Shown here: positions 1-12,860 of the stretch, piece by piece
How positions within the stretch are numbered: position 1 is the first letter of the stretch
Layout: each line of letters opens with the position of its first letter
Position numbers and translations under genes: made by a program
Origin: Epiperipatus broadwayi
Taxonomy: Eukaryota; Onychophora; Udeonychophora; Euonychophora; Peripatidae
Reading direction: 5' to 3'
DNA: 64,000 nt
NCBI GenBank assembly: GCA_028023455.1
Contig: JAQFVV010012489.1
Coordinates: 2,421,881-2,485,880 of the forward strand
Notes under the pieces: generated by a model
What the model was told of the DNA's origin: nothing
The model's database searches: none
What the model saw: only the letters and a program-made list of their open reading frames with translations

Positions 1-951
1 CCTGGAGACTAAAGAAGATCTCTTCATTAGCCTATTAAAGCTTTTTTGTTGGTTTTATATTTATATATATATATATCTTTTAGGGTAGTGATAGTGCATC
101 TAATTCCTATTTATGCCTTGAATTTGAATCCTGACAGACTAAACTTGAAAATGATATTCAGATTTTGATTAAGCACATAATTTTTTTTTTAGTTAATCAA
201 TATGTTACCAAGCCATCTAATTATTAATTACTGCTAAGTTACATGCTAAAATAAGAATGAAAAACCAAACTTTAATCACTTGGTAATAGTAAGCTTCTTT
301 ACTTTCTCTCTGTGACAGACTATTGTATAGGCTATTGACAACCTTCAGTGAGCAATTTAATAGATAGTTTACTTTTTATAAAGTGAATGACTCATTGTAT
401 GCGTATAAAAATAAAACAATTTATTGACAATTTAAAATAGAATAGCAGAAACCATAAACATTATTCTGGATTATAGTTGCACATTCAAAGTTAGAGAAAA
501 AATAATAATTCATTCTGAATGTTCTTTTTTAAACTAATATTCAATCAATAAAGGCTTTTTATTTATTTTCAAAATATTTATTGAAGCAGTCGGATCTGAG
601 TTCGATCCAAGCTTCATGACATCTAGCCATAAGCCCACTTCAAACCCTAGTACTAACCTTAAATTTCCGATGCAATGGGGCTTTATATGGTCAATCCATG
701 CTAGTTTTCTTAAAGACAAACTATTTTATAAATGTGTATTAAAATTAATTAGTTTAAGGTTTAAATTAATCGATGCTATTAATAAATTCATGATAAAATT
801 ATTCATGAATCTATATATATTACAACTGCGTGGATTGTGCATATATATTTATAAATATTTAAATATATATAATTGTTCGAAAGTTTCATTGCATCGGGAA
901 TGTTTTGATTTTACTTCTAAATAATTTGTTAAAATTTTAGTGATTAAAAGC
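1..951. other. AT-rich sequence without a supported gene
   Basis: I see no coding region. Around 590-700 the sequence is richer in G+C and has a B-box-like motif (GAGTTCGATCC near 600-610), which may be the 3' part of a worn tRNA-derived SINE. No A box or target duplication was found to back this. The rest is simple AT-rich DNA. Confidence 0.4.
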
Positions 952-1146
952 TACATTCTTTCGATAAGCTTTCAGATTTTCCCTTTCCAAAACAATGGGT
1001 AAAGTTTTATTAATTAGAAAAAAAGATAAGTATTTAAAATGTAAGGATTTCCTAATTAAAATCATTTTTCTGATTTTAAAAATTCATTTTCTAATTAGAA
1101 AATGAATTCAAATTAATGAGTTTGAAAGCCTTATCGAAGGAATGTA
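952..1146. mobile_element. Short TIR element (MITE), TA-flanked
   Basis: Terminal inverted repeats of about 22 bp face each other: one starts TACATTCTTTCGATAA at 952, the other reads TTATCGAAGGAATGTA up to 1146. The outermost TA on each side fits a TA target site, as used by Tc1/mariner-type elements. An internal perfect 28-bp palindrome lies at 1081-1108. It is 195 bp long with no coding capacity, so it would be non-autonomous. The superfamily is inferred only from the TA ends. Confidence 0.7.
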
Positions 1147-3250
1147 TCTAAAATCAATTAGTAAAAACTTGTAACATTGAAAATGAAAGAAGCGCTAGCC
1201 TGAAGGCATCAGATATAGTATAAATAGCTCTGAAAAGTTTGGAGAAGGGAGAAGCCATCTTTGTTGTAGAAAAGTGCCATTAAATTCTGTGCATTTTAAA
1301 ATCATGAATTCAAATAGTGTTCCTATCATGGTGAGGGGCTAAACATCAGGAATCTGGCTACGGTTCCTGAAGTCCCCTGAAAATCTTCAATGAAGCTGCT
1401 AAATCCTTTCCGGACCAATCATGCTGCCAAAATCATGAAAAATCAATTAAAATGCTGTTCAAGTAATCGACCAAATGCGTGCCTACGTTTTACCAACCCG
1501 GACATGTAAACTAAGGAACCAGCCCCAGAAGAAATGGTAATATATTTCCATAATGAACCATAACTTTCTGGCCAGTTTCTGAACTTTACTTTACACTCCC
1601 TTTAAGAGCTCTTTTCATTTTTTAATGTAACAATCTGTACAAAACTTTCTTTTATTTATGCTTTTTAAATTGCATAGTAATTCTCTCAACCTCTAGTCTT
1701 TAAATTTAACTTTCCTTTCTTACGATGGCGGTTCATTTACTATATTATATATATTTATTGTGTGATTTATTAATGTTGTTTATTTTTAATTATATGCCAA
1801 TAATCCTTCGACTCGATGAGCTCCTTTGTTCCATTTGCTTTATGCAAATAATATAATATTAAGTCTAATAGTAATTCTCGCCCATTAGAACTAAATTTAT
1901 ACATTCTATTAATTATCGAGTCGAAAGAAATTATTAAATGTTTACTATTTTTATCATTGGCTAATAATAAATTATTAGCTCCATTTCTAACCTATGTCCC
2001 CAGCTCCTTTATCTAATTTATAAATGTTTATATAGCCATATTTATGATCTTAAAATGTTTTTGCAAAAGGGTCGATAAAGGAATCAACTAAATATATTCT
2101 AATTCAAATTTCTGTTACTTTCTATTAAGATTCAGGGAGGGCACGATGTTTGGGGCATAATTAATATAATTTTATAAATGCTTTAAAATAGTTTTAGTTA
2201 AAAGCTCATTTGACTTTAATTAATTTGATCAAGTCATCATGTAGAGCATTCTATAATAAATTGGGTTTTATTATTCAAATGGTGACTATCAAGTCATCAT
2301 CTTCGAACGTTGCTGACATAGGGCAATCTTCTGCTCCGTAGGCTTGTCGGTGGTAATATTACTGTTATTTTAAATTATAGAGGAAGAAAGCACTTCCTCC
2401 CCCACTTATATTATATTCGGAACACCAAAGGTTCATAGTTATAACTCGGCCTGGCTTTCCCCATGTTCCATGTCTCCTTAAAGGGCAGTAAGACTTGTCA
2501 AATACAAGCTGCCATACTACTTAAACCACTGACCAGTGATTATCTTTCCTGTTCATTTTATAGCTCATAATTCGTCAGCACCGTTACCTCTCTGTTCCAG
2601 TAAAGCCTGCTCTTATGCTCGTAATTCATGATGAAGTGATTTCAATTAAAGTCGAACAAATTCTCAGTTATCTCAAATTAAATAAAGTTTTCTAATAAAG
2701 GTTAAAGTTATGCCCTAAATACATATCTTGCTCTTCATGAATGGATTTGCGAATGTGAAAATAAATCTCACATTCTTCTGTATAAAATAAGAATCATAAT
2801 TTCCATCACCACTGAATACCTTTATCTGCCTTTATTTTCTTGTTGGGGGCATAGACAGATAGAATTCCATAATATTGCATAATACTCATTGGCATATAAT
2901 AGGAACTGCCATTCTTATTATAATTATAAACTCTGTTTAAGGCTAGAGGTGATCAATATAATCATCATTTAAAATTGAACAAAACCATTACTATTATTAT
3001 TAAAATATTTTATTAACACACTTGGTTTCTTAAGTCTTTTATTCAATAATTATTTAATGTTAAGGCTCGCTGTCTGTGTTGGCAACCCGAACATATACAT
3101 ATGATTCGATTTAAAATTATCTTTAGTTATTTCATTATCCGATATTAGTGTCAGTTCAGGGGTCTCTAATCCTCACCAACCATTGAGCTAATTCCTTGGT
3201 GCATAGCACTGTGCTGTCAATTTAGATCATCCATTGATCTGAGCTGGTGA
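1147..3250. other. Unresolved GC-richer stretch, possibly an old LTR-element remnant
   Basis: Patches at about 1170-1610 and 2270-2660 are clearly less AT-rich than their surroundings. A TGTAACA motif near 1171 resembles an LTR start and is followed by a TATA-like box at 1219-1227. A stretch near 3080 (TTGGCAACCCGAAC) loosely resembles a primer binding site. I found no open frame and no matching second LTR, so this stays a suggestion. A diverged exon or regulatory block is an equal alternative. Confidence 0.25.
1219..1227 (+). promoter_or_regulatory. TATA-box-like motif
   Basis: The sequence reads TATAAATAG and lies in a GC-richer context, about 48 bp after a TGTAACA motif. In such AT-rich DNA a TATA match alone is weak evidence of a promoter. 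Confidence 0.25.
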
Positions 3251-3475
3251 GTTGTGTTTGAATTCAGTTTGGTTCGTCTGAGTTTGGATTTGACTTGCAG
3301 TTTAGGTGGTGGACGTTTTTCGACCGGTACATTATATACAATAAAATAGTTGTAAAACTAAAAAAATATATAAAAGTAAACTATAGGTTCTGTTCCTCTA
3401 ATAGTCCCATTATCACTATTTTTATACTTACACAAGCTCTTTACACAGAAACAAAACTCTTTATACAGAAACACC

Positions 3476-3589
3476 ACTCAGTGTAAGCCAGGGTAATCAA
3501 TGGATGCAGGAAGGTTTATGCATAAAATCCTTATCTAGTACTAACTCAAATCTTTCTGCATCCATTAATTACTCTAGCTTGCACTGAGT
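3476..3589. repeat. Fold-back repeat, 38-bp arms
   Basis: The left arm 3476-3513 and right arm 3552-3589 are near-perfect inverted complements around the shared words AATGGATGCAG and CACTGAGT. Weaker complementarity continues outward to about 3400 and 3650. Part of the left arm and the loop recur at 44051-44114, so this is a dispersed family. There is no coding capacity. Confidence 0.75.
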
Positions 3590-3659
3590 TACACTATTAT
3601 ATGGAGAGTTTTTTCTCTGTGTACTTATAATAGTAGGATACTCTCTCACTAGGGTTGAA

Positions 3660-6600
3660 TGTTGCATTATATAATAATCACATTATTGCATTTATACTCA
3701 TTTGATTACTCCAAATTTTCTTAATAGATGATACTGAGGTAGAACCCTTTTTTCTTATAACAGTTAAATTGTTAATTAGGTCAAATATGGGCTGGTTATT
3801 TAGAAAAAATCCCAAGATGGCTTACCAATTCTCAGGTATCTTAAACAAAATGTCCATGTTCTATCCAAATTTGAATTCAGGTCATAGATTTGGTAGATTT
3901 ACATATATCCATCATACTATAAAGTCTATACAAAACTGAATATCAATTACTAAATATCATTTTCTGTTCCTTATAATTTTATTTATTCAGAACATGGATT
4001 TTTTGTTTGTCAACATAATTATATAAAAGGATCTATAAAGATTTTATCCAGGAAGCAGCTTTTTTAATAACTTTATTAAGTCCTTCAATTCTACTCTTGT
4101 ATGTACACATTTGCATTAATTATGTGGTTTATGTTTTATTTCTAGCCACACACACACACACAAGTTAGAAGCTGAATAGAAAATTTATTTCCCCTTGGTA
4201 TCATAAAGTGGATTCATGTTATTTAAACCCATCCATTAATTCAATCTTCAGTCACATATCTCCAAAGACTACTATGAGAATTAACATTTTTCATATATAT
4301 GGAAAGTGTAGGAAGATCTAGAATAAGGCAGAGCCACTTTGTATTGGAAGTTTGTATCGATTACATCTGTGAAAACTATCTATTCAAATAATGATGGCAA
4401 TATCTTTTAAATTGTGTTCAATAAAAGGCTTGCAGATCAGTTTAAACAGGAGTACATATACCACATTTAATATTGTAATAGAAACCATTATATATAAAAA
4501 AGAATGTGTACATTATTAAAAGAATAATGAAGTGCAATTATATCAATATTATGCTGCACTATATATAGAAGATCTACATTGTTGAATTTTATGTACCCCA
4601 ATATTAAGTAAAAATAATTTTATTGCATTTTTTAGAAGAAAAGAACCCTATATAATGAATCTATGCTTGAGATATTTTATGATTGCCAACATTATATGCA
4701 CATTTATTTTAAAAGTAAAAATTCCTCATCAGTAGAGCAATTATCTCCCATAATACTACTAGAGTTCATGTTAATAGCATTGTTATAAATTTATATAATT
4801 TTCTATTCATCAAAAATAAAATTTGAATTCCAAAAGTGACAAAAGCATTTGATTTGTTGGATAGATTGTGAAAAGACTATCACTCCATGTGATTATATTA
4901 TTACAAAATAAAATAAAATTAAAATACAATATGTTACAGACAAAGATAATACATAGCTATATTGCAGAATCATAAAAGTAACAAATTTGTTTATATATAT
5001 TGATTAAGATGTCACAGCAAGGTATACTAGTCTATATTAAAATGCATTTATAATATGAGCTTTTTATTCCTCAAAAATAGCAAAAATTGATATATCACAG
5101 AAGTAATTCAGTATTCGCTCAAACATTTTGTATATGTGATGTCAGATTTGTAAATTGGATTTGTGTTTTTATTATAGAATGTCCTCAGAAATGGTTAAAT
5201 ATGGTAATTTCTTAAAGAAAGTGCATTCAGTGTATCATTTATAAACTTGTTGATATTCTATTGGCAGATATATACTTTAATGAAGAGTTAAGTTTCTTAT
5301 TATTTCAAATAATAAAACACACAAAAGTAAATTATATAAGGAGGGTTTTAAAGTATACATATTGTATATCCCAAAAACTTGACACTGTGTTAATTTCAAG
5401 TTGTATAACAACTTCACAACACCACTAGAGCTTTTTGATATATATGTTAACTCAAATTGAGAGTAATAACATTTTAACTTTATTTTCTTTCTGGAACATT
5501 AATTGAGGGATGCTGATTTCTTATAGTGTAATACAATATAATGCATCATATTTTATTAAAAACATCGAATGCTTTGTTGGCTGAGGACAAGTGAGTGAAG
5601 GTCACTCAATCTTACAGATCAAATTGCAATTGGCAATATTCAAACCCCAAGCTTTTTACCCTATCACTGTGATAAACATCCTAGGTATTATGTTATTAAT
5701 GAATGGTTATTACCAAATATGAAATATAATTATATAGCAACATATATATTATATGAACACATAATAAAATTGTGTAGACAGATTCTTAGACATATGTAAT
5801 ACTAATCCACAAAAGATTAAGTGGGAACAAGTTTGCAATGCTCTTAGATATATAAAATGACACATAAATTACAATGAAGGAAATCAATGGTCCTCATATT
5901 TTCCAGGGATGATGTTCAGAAGGAGCAATTACAACATTAGCATAATATTCACTATAAGATCAGGAATTTGTGAAGAAGTCTCTCTAATGAAGGATTTTCA
6001 ACAAATTCAATTAACAATTTGTATTCATCGATTGTCCCATCCTTTATACAAAATGCTTATTGCTATCACTATTTGAACAATAACAGCTTAACACAGTGGA
6101 ATAGTGGATATAAGAACAAAATAGTTATCAGAATGATTCCACTTTAGAAAAATAAAGATGGTTCAAATTGGGTAAATGAATATTCGTTGTGCTCAGCATT
6201 GTTAAATTGCCTCTTGAACATCACAAGAAAACAGTGGAATGATATTATTATTTTAAAATAATAGCATAATGTTTAATCACTAATTATTGAATAATAATCC
6301 AAATGTTTTTGGGGTAGTTTAATAAATACAACTATATATTATGATAATATTAAAATTTCAATATATTTTGAAGTATTAATGGATTATATTCTAAAGATAA
6401 TTACTGATTAATGGTTAGTAAACTATTGCTTCTGTAATAAGTTTGCTTACATTTCTTTAGACACAAATAGTTTTGAATTTTTTTATTTATATTATTTAAT
6501 GTAGTATAAATTAGACTGCAATAATTTTGTGCATTCATATATTGTTTTCATAGATAAAGTGAAAAATTTAAAAATTATTGTTATTTAAGATCTTAAATTC

Positions 6601-8940
6601 ATTTTGGTAAAGTACACCCTTTTCAAAATCAAACGCTTGAAACACTCACATTAAAACAATAAGAAAAAAACACATATTTTACATTTTAATTTACTTGCAC
6701 TTACTTCAATCTATAATCTCAGTTGGATTTTCTGTTCATTTCTAACTTTGCCGTATTGATATACAAAGTTTCTTTTCAGCCTGTTCATTGAAAACTATTT
6801 TTAGTTTGTTATCCATAATTTTGGAATATGAAAGAATATATTGTCAAATTTTTAACCCTTTAGCCAATGGATTTTTTTGGAAAACCAGGGAATTAATTTT
6901 ATTGGTCAAATACATAAAAGTTTGAAATAATGTTATTTGTCAATTACATTTGGAGTTTTATTCAAAAAATTATAACTCTCAATAAACAGAATTGTTTTAA
7001 TTTAGCAGGTAAAAATCGAATTATTTCACATTCAAATTGGTAAAATGTAATGAAAAATCTAAAATAATGTTAATAACTGAAGAAAAATATAAGAAAAACA
7101 TTTGAAAAAGAATCTCCAGTAAAACAAAATAATTATATTTCAACCAATCATTATGTGACATTGCCAATGATTTTTTTGTCTTAGAAATTAGGATATCTGA
7201 TTATTCATTTTTGTTGTTTTTTCTTCATCTAAAATTCAATATTTTAAATAAAAATCTAAATCTAGACATATTATGAATCAATATAGTCACTTTATTAGTC
7301 AATATAGTGTAAAAAGTAATCATGAAATACTTAAGTATTTATGAAAAATAGTTTCATTTTACTAGAACCTAGAATGTCATTGATATTCAAATAGCAATCA
7401 CTTGTCTTCAATAGTGGTCAAAAGCTATTCTTTTCCCTTGATTATTTTTCTTATAAAACTTAAAAATTTTAAAATAAAAGTTTATATTTAAGTAAATGAA
7501 TGTAAAAACTTAATTATCAATGTAGAAAAATTATGAGAAATATATTTTATTTACTTTAAAAATCAATTGCAAAAGCATCAAACATTTATAAAACATTTTG
7601 GTTTGATTTCTGACATTGACAGTTAGAAATGCCTAGTGAACAATAGCCGAAGCAGACAGTCAGTGCTTACCAGCTCCTTATAAGAGGAAAAAAGTCTGTA
7701 CTATGTAACAATAGATAGCAACAAAAAAACCAATTTTTTCCAAAAATTATTGCCAAATGCAGATTTTTTTGAAACTACAATTTTAAATATGCAATTTTCT
7801 ACAAAATAAGCATAAAATGACAATTTTTCAGCCAAAACTGGTCAAGAGGTGGCACAAGGACAGTTCCTAAATCTAATAATCAGCTAAAAAAATAGATGAT
7901 GGAAAACAAGATGAAAGGAAAGGTGAAAGAGTGTTGATTTATCAATATTGAAGACTTGTTGATAAATAGAATTCCACTAGAATTTAATTAAATTGCAGCT
8001 TGGATTTAAAGTTTAAAATATACTGTTTTCTGTAGTAATAGTTGAACATACTATTTTTCTTATATTTGTCTTTTGAAAAAAAAACCTCTGCATTGAAAAT
8101 GCATTAAAAATCATAAATACTAAATATTTTGACATTTTCTCTCCATTTATTCTTTAATATACAAATATTGTAAAATATATTTATCTAATTTTTTTATCTA
8201 ATATTTATCCAATTTTTGTTACCACTGTTATACCACTATATAAATTTTCACTTCTGCAGTAATAATATTAGATGCCTGCATTGTAACAGGAGAGAACTAA
8301 ATTGAATAATATATAGTTTATAACTTTAGTCCTAGAATTGTTTTCATGCACAGAAAATTCATTGCTTAATTTAGACTATTTCAAAAGTAAAAAGACCATT
8401 ATGAATTTTAACATAAAATGAAATATTCATTCCCAGGATCATAGAGATAGGTAATAATTATAAAATTTTGTACAAAAACCAAATGATTATAACATGTTCT
8501 TAGAAATATGAAAATTGTAAAACATGGATGATAGGATTAAATAATATTGAACACAGTTATTTTGCAATTCTCCAAATATAAATCTCATATAATTTATATT
8601 TAATACATGTTAAGAGTGATTCATTTTAATAAGTATCATTAATTTTTAAATTTTGAAAATAAAAATTGCACCAAAACAGGGATAAATAACATATTTTTTT
8701 ACTGAGTTTTATTAAACTATCAAGTTAAGGTTAATTTTATGTGCCAAGTAATATGAATTTAATTTCTAATCATTCAATTATTAGATTTACAAATAAAGTT
8801 TGAAAGTAAAACAAATGGTAAATATCCAAATGATTTTTAGATAAACTACTTTTTATAAATAATAGTATTTCATTTTTATTATTCCTTTTGTTCCTTTCTT
8901 TTTAAACAAATGTTTTTTATTCTTTCTTAAAATTAACAAA
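3660..8940. other. AT-rich sequence without recognised features
   Basis: I read both strands and found no supported gene, no long inverted repeat and no SINE with clear boxes. A short (CA)n run lies at about 4147-4162. Confidence 0.5.
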
Positions 8941-8948
8941 GATAAATA

Positions 8949-9100
8949 CAAAGTCAATCATTGCTGTTTATGTATTGCAGCCTAGTTCTATCATTTCTAG
9001 TGCTCAAACTTCTTACAAATGTCACAAAGTCAATCATTGCCCTTTATGTATCACAGCAGAGTTCTATCATTTCTAATGCTCAAACTTTTTACAAACATCA
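8949..9100. repeat. Direct tandem duplication, unit about 76 bp
   Basis: Two adjacent copies begin with ACAAAGTCAATCATTGC (8949 and 9024) and share TTCTATCATTTCTA and GCTCAAACTT. They differ at a few positions. The unit keeps no reading frame of interest. Confidence 0.8.
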
Positions 9101-9603
9101 AATCAATAAATCATTGGTTCATTTCTTTAAAAAGGTAAAAATTTAACTCATATAGAGAAATAATACTTTCCACATCAATGGTGACATCTGGTAGCATATG
9201 ATAAACACATTTTTATTTTCATGACACATATTATTCTAAAACTATTAACTTCTACTTAACAATAGAAAGACACCCATTTACCAATCTTTATTGGCTGACT
9301 ATGAGCTATTCCATTAAAAAAAATCTTGAGGTGGTTTGTACCCTGAAAAAAAATTTAAGTTTGACTAATTCTAATTTTTTATGGCAAAGATACACCATGA
9401 GTTTAATTCTAATGATGTACAACCCCCAACCTCTTGCCCAATTCCTAGTAATAATAAAGGCTGTATAATATTACAAATATATTTTTTAAACCACTAAACA
9501 GCTCATGATCACCATCTCTTATGCTAGCACATAACTATTAACTTGAGATTTTATCTTCTAAATAATAGCAGATATCTAATTTTGTTTCCATGTCCATTTC
9601 CTT

Positions 9604-9900
9604 TTAAACATTTTTCTCAAAAAAATAATTAATAATATAAAGTTTTTCTTTTTCTGAAAACTTCACCAAATTAAGTCCTCTCTCATTTCTATTACCATAA
9701 CTAAATTTATCTACATCAATTTCTTCTTTCATTTGTTTACCAATTCTAGCATTAAAGTCTTCCACAACAATTTTAAATTGTTGTTTAGCCTGATCAAAAG
9801 CCTTTTGTACATCCATATAAAAATCTTTTACTACTTTATTACTATGAGAATTTGTTGGGGCATAAACCTGAATTATCTGCATTTGAATTATCCAAATAAA
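9604..9900 (-). pseudogene. RTE-like LINE, apurinic endonuclease part (inverted 5' segment)
   Basis: On the minus strand the translation carries endonuclease motifs of RTE-type LINEs in the right order: QVYAPT, then a segment matching the GDFNA motif but reading EDFNARIGK, then GNRNERG, then a stretch ending NYFFEKN. The Gly of the usual GDFNA motif is Glu here. The reading stops just where the next endonuclease segment should begin; that segment is found on the opposite strand from about 9890. The element encoded the DNA-nicking domain used for target-primed reverse transcription. It is truncated and not functional. Confidence 0.8.
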
Positions 9901-10335
9901 GATACAGCAGAATTGGATTATATTTTGATTAACAGAAAATACATATTTCAAGATTGTAATGTTCTTAATAAATTCAACACAGGAAATGATCATCGATTAG
10001 TAAGATGTAAGATATGTGTTAATGCAAAACTAAAGAGACAAAAATGATTAAGAAAAACAATATTTACAGTTGATATTCCTAATCTTCAGAAACATTCTAA
10101 TGAATTTAAATTAGAACTTACAAATTGGTTTCAAGTATTAGTAGATTTTGAATATGATTTATATTTGAATGAAATTAATAAGAAAATAACCGATAAACTT
10201 TTAAAAACTGCAACAAAGATAACTGGTAGAACAAAGAAGGAATCGACCAAGACAATTTCTACCGAAACTAGAGAATTTATGAGAAAAAGGATTATGAAGA
10301 TATATAAAAATAATGCATTAAAAAGGATAGAATGG
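9885..10335 (+). pseudogene. RTE-like LINE, endonuclease C-terminus and linker
   Basis: The plus-strand frame continues the domain from the inverted segment: PNKDTAELDYILINRK resembles the NGxxxxEIDYIL motif, followed by GNDHRLVRCKI, the SDHRL motif that closes these endonucleases. After a frame break, 10165-10356 reads ITDKLLKTATKITGRTKK and TETREFMRKR, like the linker before the reverse transcriptase. I see no clear RT palm motifs further on. With the segment at 9604-9900 it forms one LINE copy with a 5' inversion. Confidence 0.75.
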
Positions 10336-12585
10336 TTGCCAATGATTATAATCTAATTTTGTCAACTCTCTAGAATCAGTTTCAGAAATAAATATGCCTG
10401 ACCAATTTAAATGATAGCAAATAGACAGACAATGAAAATGTAAACAATACTGTTTACCTAGTGATAAGGGAACTGTCAATAATTGAGGTCAGTAAGTTCA
10501 CTAATTTATTTATAGAACAGTACAATCTTGAATTAGTTTCTTAAAAGGACCTCATGAGTACATTATTTACTGAAGCAATTTCAGAGTAACAAATTGCTGG
10601 CAATAGATAAATATTAATCATACACTAGGAAAGCCACAATGACTGGAAGTGATTGGTATCATCAAAAGCTAATTACAGCATTTCTCTCATCTAAAGATTT
10701 GCTACTAACAAACAAACTAATGTTTGGAATATTACCAGATATAGTGATAGCAATCTCAGGTATTTATTGTGAGAGATTATTAATACAAATAGCTTTAATA
10801 TATGTTAAAACTTTGGTACCAATTTATATCAATTATTACTGTTGGTGAAAAAATATTTTTTGAATTTATATTGAATTACTAAATGGGTAGGGCAGCAGTT
10901 TCTATCTGAAATAGAAATTGTAAGCTTGCTTGTGATATAAAAAAATTTCCAAAGATCTCCATACCCATAATTGAACCTCATGTTATGAATATGGTAGATA
11001 AGTGGGCAAACTACTATGTTATAATGCTTTTTAAATAATAATGTTCATTCAATGTTAATAATTATTTAAAATCTGTTTACTTTATTGTATTTTTCTGCAT
11101 GTGATCATAATACATGCTAAATTTAAAAAGTTTTAGAAATTTTTATTGTCAGAAATACATTTATTCAGGAAAAGAAAACAAACATTTTAGTATTAATTTT
11201 AAATTTACAAGAAGCTATAATTATATACTTTGTTCCCTTGTACATATTATTTTGTCCCCCTCACCTATGAAGAAATCTGTCAAGGATTTTTGGAAAACTT
11301 TAATTCAAAATTAAATTGCATCTTTTTATCATTACTTTGTGTCTTATGAAGTTTTATTCATGAAAATGATGAAGAAGAGGAAGAAGATAATCACAAAAAA
11401 GCTGAAGAAAAAGATTTAGAAGAATCATCCTTTTTAACATAGTTAGAAGTCATGTGTGATTTTCCAGTGAAATAATCTGTTGATCTTACTATCCATAATC
11501 AGTATATATTAGATATTTTGAAAATAAGTGATGATGATTGGTGGAAAAATAAGTAAGATGGAGAGTATAAGCATGATACTCAGAAAGAGATGTAATAGAC
11601 CTTATAGTTTATGAAGAGGTGGTGGTAGAAGTGATATTAAACAATATGAAAATAAATTTTCTTAGGAAAACTATACAAAAGTCTTTATGGAATTTTTCTG
11701 TCACTGATAAACTGACTGCAATAGCAATACAACCATTTGGCTTTAGGAATATCAATTCTTAAAAAAGTTTTGACTGAAGATGGCTGATATATAAAAAAAT
11801 TTTTTTGATTCCTAAACTAAACTCATTTTATCTTGTATTAAAGAATCACTCTTGGAATGTAAATTTATTCAAAAATAGTAACTATTTGTATTCAAAAAAC
11901 CATTAAAACTAGGAATTATTAGCAAATTCTTCTTCCAGGAAGTGATATAAATACCAAAACAGTCATGTTTTTTTCCTACATTTGGTGTGGCAATCAGGAT
12001 AGACAATAATTTTACTCTGTCCTTGTCTTCATAAAGGGTTTTGAAAAGATGCACACTTTTTATTCAAGTATTTTTTCATTTTTTATAACAATATGGATCA
12101 CTTTGATTATAAGATTATGTGTTCTAATTGGGAATGCTTAAACATTGTGTCATTAGAAAATAATTTAATCTAAAATATCAAGAATTCTCTAGTTGAACAA
12201 ACACTTTCCTATTAAATTACTAACTTTATTCAATCTTTGTAGGTCAATTAAACAAATAAATTTATTACATTCTTGATAACTTATTTATAGTTGTACTAAT
12301 TTTTAAATACTTAAGCAAAATAGTTTTTTAAAAATTTATGAATCTCTAGAGATGATGATGAAAATAATGCTCATTATCTTACAGATTACCCATCCCTCTC
12401 ATATCAGTTTTAACAAAGTCTTTAATTAAACTAATTGATTTCGTCAAGGTTTTTAGATAACATAATTTTGCTGGCATAATTTCTGTGATTATAACTGGCA
12501 TGATGTTTTGCTTATTGGAGGATTAATTAATTTTTTTTAAACATTTGATTGAAAGTTATACCCTGAAAGATTTAATACATTTATA
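10336..12585. other. AT-rich sequence, no supported gene
   Basis: This may contain further decayed LINE sequence, but no RT motif was seen. An acidic low-complexity stretch near 11350-11430 reads DEEEEED in one frame and soon meets stops. I assign nothing to it. Confidence 0.4.
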
Positions 12586-12589
12586 ATAG

Positions 12590-12860
12590 CAGACTCTGGA
12601 ATTCAAGATATGTGGATCATGATTTGAGATCGGTCACTTCAGTGCTTATTTATCCTCAGCAATAAACTATCCAGTTATTAATTTCATTAAATATTTAATT
12701 CATAACATATTATTTCTATACGGTTCAGTACAGTGGTAAACTCTGGTCCAAGAATAACATTTCCAGGTCTGTCATTTCCAATGCTGAACCTCTTAAGAAC
12801 TCCTGAGCAAAAGACCATTCAATTATTTTACTTATTTATTATAAACTATTTGATTTATAT
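12590..12860 (+). repeat. tRNA-like SINE family, two worn copies
   Basis: The segment 12720-12860 and the one at 37800-37935 share an order of words: CAGTGGTA or TAGTGGTAGA at the start, AGGTC in the middle, then AAGAACTCCTGAGCAA or AGGAACTCCAGAGCAA, then a TTTATTTAT-type tail and AAACTAT. A third poorer copy lies at 12590-12680. The start resembles a tRNA A box, and the 37.8-kb copy has a GGGTCACAACTC B-box remnant. A tRNA-derived SINE is my inference. Confidence 0.5.

Noticed and set aside
3150-3310. hAT-type end (CAGGGGTCTCTAATC) near 3160
   Set aside because: No matching opposite end was found within reach, and the word match is short.
7600-7700. Minus-strand exon ending GAGCTG|GTAAGC
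   Set aside because: The acceptor and donor would enclose only about six bases and no frame extends upstream.
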